A stretch of 41,138 bases of DNA, taken from an uncultured Prevotellaceae bacterium (GTDB lineage: Bacteria > Bacteroidota > Bacteroidia > Bacteroidales > Bacteroidaceae). Below the pieces are notes generated by a model, which was given only the letters and a program-made list of their open reading frames with translations, did not search any database and was not told the DNA's origin. Where the stretch lies: positions 1 to 41,138 of the forward strand of contig ONDA01000026.1 in NCBI GenBank assembly GCA_900316475.1. Reading direction: 5' to 3'. The position numbers and the translations under genes are program-made. Positions 40,227 to 41,138 of this stretch are shown in pieces; within the stretch, counting starts at the first letter, position 1, and the number at the start of each line of letters is the position of its first letter.

Positions 40227-40361
40227 TCAACTTTTTCTTTTGAGCTTGCTCAACACCTTTGAACTGACTGCGGCATCTTTTGTGGCACCTGCCAGAAAAG
40301 TGCGTATTAGGCTACGCCCTATTACCCAATGACAGTGCGGATATTCCTTAGCGATTGTCAT
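40227..40361 (-). CDS. Short hypothetical ORF (44 aa)
   Basis: ATG at 40359-40361 to TGA at 40227 encodes 44 residues, ending AAVSSKVLSKLKRKS. It overlaps the end of the broken DUF1016 gene. Its first codons repeat the sequence of that gene's end (GCTAAGGAATAT occurs twice, about 21 bases apart). It could be a gene end joined here by the duplication. I do not recognise it and it may not be expressed. Confidence 0.25.
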   Translation of the reverse strand: MTIAKEYPHCHWVIGRSLIRTFLAGATKDAAVSSKVLSKLKRKS

Positions 40362-41138
40362 TATATTCCTTAGCAATGAGTATTGAACGATTGAGCTTGT
40401 CAATAAACCACTGTTTATCTGGTAAGCAGGTAAGGTATTGAGCCACTTTAATGTGATCCTCGTTCAGCATCATCAGTTCAATATGTTCTGTATTACCTTC
40501 GCTGCATAGCAGAAGACCGATAGGTGGATTCTCATCTGGTTGCATATCATATTTCTGCAGGTATTTGAGATATAATTCCATCTGCCCCGCTCAAGGATAA
40601 AAGCTTCTAACTGTTTGGCGATAGCATCTTCCAGTTCTTCTTCGGAATAGTAGCCGTTCAGTCCCAAGAAATCCAGCACGTATGAATTGCGTAGCACTAC
40701 ATCTGGTTCCATGTGGGTCGGAGTCACCTTCTCAAGAGTCTTCACTATCTCATCCTCAGGTTTTACAGCTATCAAAGAACGTTCGTATGCCATCTCATCC
40801 TGTTTATCTCGTAACTGCCTGACACTCCAATGCTCAGCAATGCCCATCTGTTGATAGAACAATCGCTTGTTATTATCTTCTATGGTAACGAGTTCCAAAA
40901 AATGACTCCACGTTAATGTTTGCGACAGTGTCGCAAACATTTCTTCGTCGCTATAAAATCGAGCGACTTTCATCATCCTTGTGACAGCAGTATAGGTATA
41001 TCCCTTGCCATAACGTGCTGTCAATCTTTGCGACAGTGTCGCAAGAATTTTGCTGCCATAGGCAGAATACTGCTTGTAGCCCATATCCTCATTGATATAA
41101 TGGCCTATATGCCAGAACATCAAGTCAGAATGCTTGTT
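40348..41138 (-). pseudogene. DUF1016/YhcG-family nuclease gene broken by internal deletion and frameshift (5' end off window)
   Basis: The N-terminal part (MFWHIGHYINEDMGYKQYSA, then KILATLSQRLTARYGKGYTY) and LDFLGLNGYYSEEELEDAIA match the DUF1016 N domain and the start of the PD-(D/E)XK C domain. After QLEAFILE the frame is lost, and the family text resumes in another frame with GQMELYLKYLQKYDMQPDEN and PPIGLLLCSEGNTEHIELMM. The roughly 60 residues that normally lie between, including the DFYIDLLFYHR and VAIELK catalytic strands, are absent at about 40590. The nuclease cannot be active. The frame remains open to the window edge. Confidence 0.85.

Overview
The window looks like a chromosomal segment of a GC-moderate member of the Bacteroidales, most likely Prevotellaceae. 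Many genes are preceded by the Bacteroidetes -7 box TAnnTTTG (usually TATCTTTGCA) without a Shine-Dalgarno sequence. Secreted proteins are Sec/lipoprotein type with Prevotella-style C-terminal tails (GLYIINGKKVFIK). Family content (S46 peptidase, LruC/DUF4842 lipoproteins, FprA flavodiiron protein, TonB receptor with TPP riboswitch, GH2 plus CE2) fits the same group. All identifications come from reading the sequence; no database search was made.

Layout. 1-6855: the 3' end of an unknown gene, then topA-aroK-speA-argB and an ECF sigma factor packed as one operon, followed by a probable membrane anti-sigma protein behind what looks like an ECF-type promoter. 7021-8730 (minus): ribF and a CPBP membrane protease. 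8839-8912: a CAT-anticodon tRNA. 9046-18594: an accessory surface-protein cluster of four LruC-type lipoproteins (one divergent) and one Listeria-Bacteroides-repeat protein. 18701-23540: a Gate-domain membrane protein, a polysaccharide flippase and an S46 dipeptidyl-peptidase. 23541-24214: a repeat-rich gap that also holds a promoter followed by a hairpin-rich leader and two tiny ORFs. 24215-29099: a retropepsin-PDZ protein, an Rpn-type PD-(D/E)XK protein, a DEAD-box RNA helicase and a LOG-family protein. 29106-34480 (minus): FprA, a PfkB kinase, and a thiamine uptake pair (PnuC/PnuT plus TonB receptor) behind a TPP riboswitch. 34601-38214 (minus): a CE2-like esterase translationally coupled to a GH2 beta-galactosidase-type enzyme. 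38291-41138: ruvB, a small HTH protein, a WYL-protein fossil, a repetitive-element-like stretch, and a DUF1016/YhcG nuclease gene broken by an internal deletion.

How the parts work together. The first block is housekeeping (DNA topology, aromatic and arginine/polyamine precursors) with an ECF sigma factor translationally coupled to argB. The LruC block appears to encode a set of cell-surface lipoproteins sharing one architecture: lipobox, a short Trp motif at about residue 56, a variable middle, and an Asp-rich LruC domain that may bind calcium. This is the best candidate for an undescribed system here. The 31-38 kb block is a nutrient-acquisition region (thiamine, plant-type glycans). The last 2 kb and several intergenic gaps contain gene fossils and several unrelated tandem-repeat families, two of which lie inside coding sequences (GH2 and PnuC).
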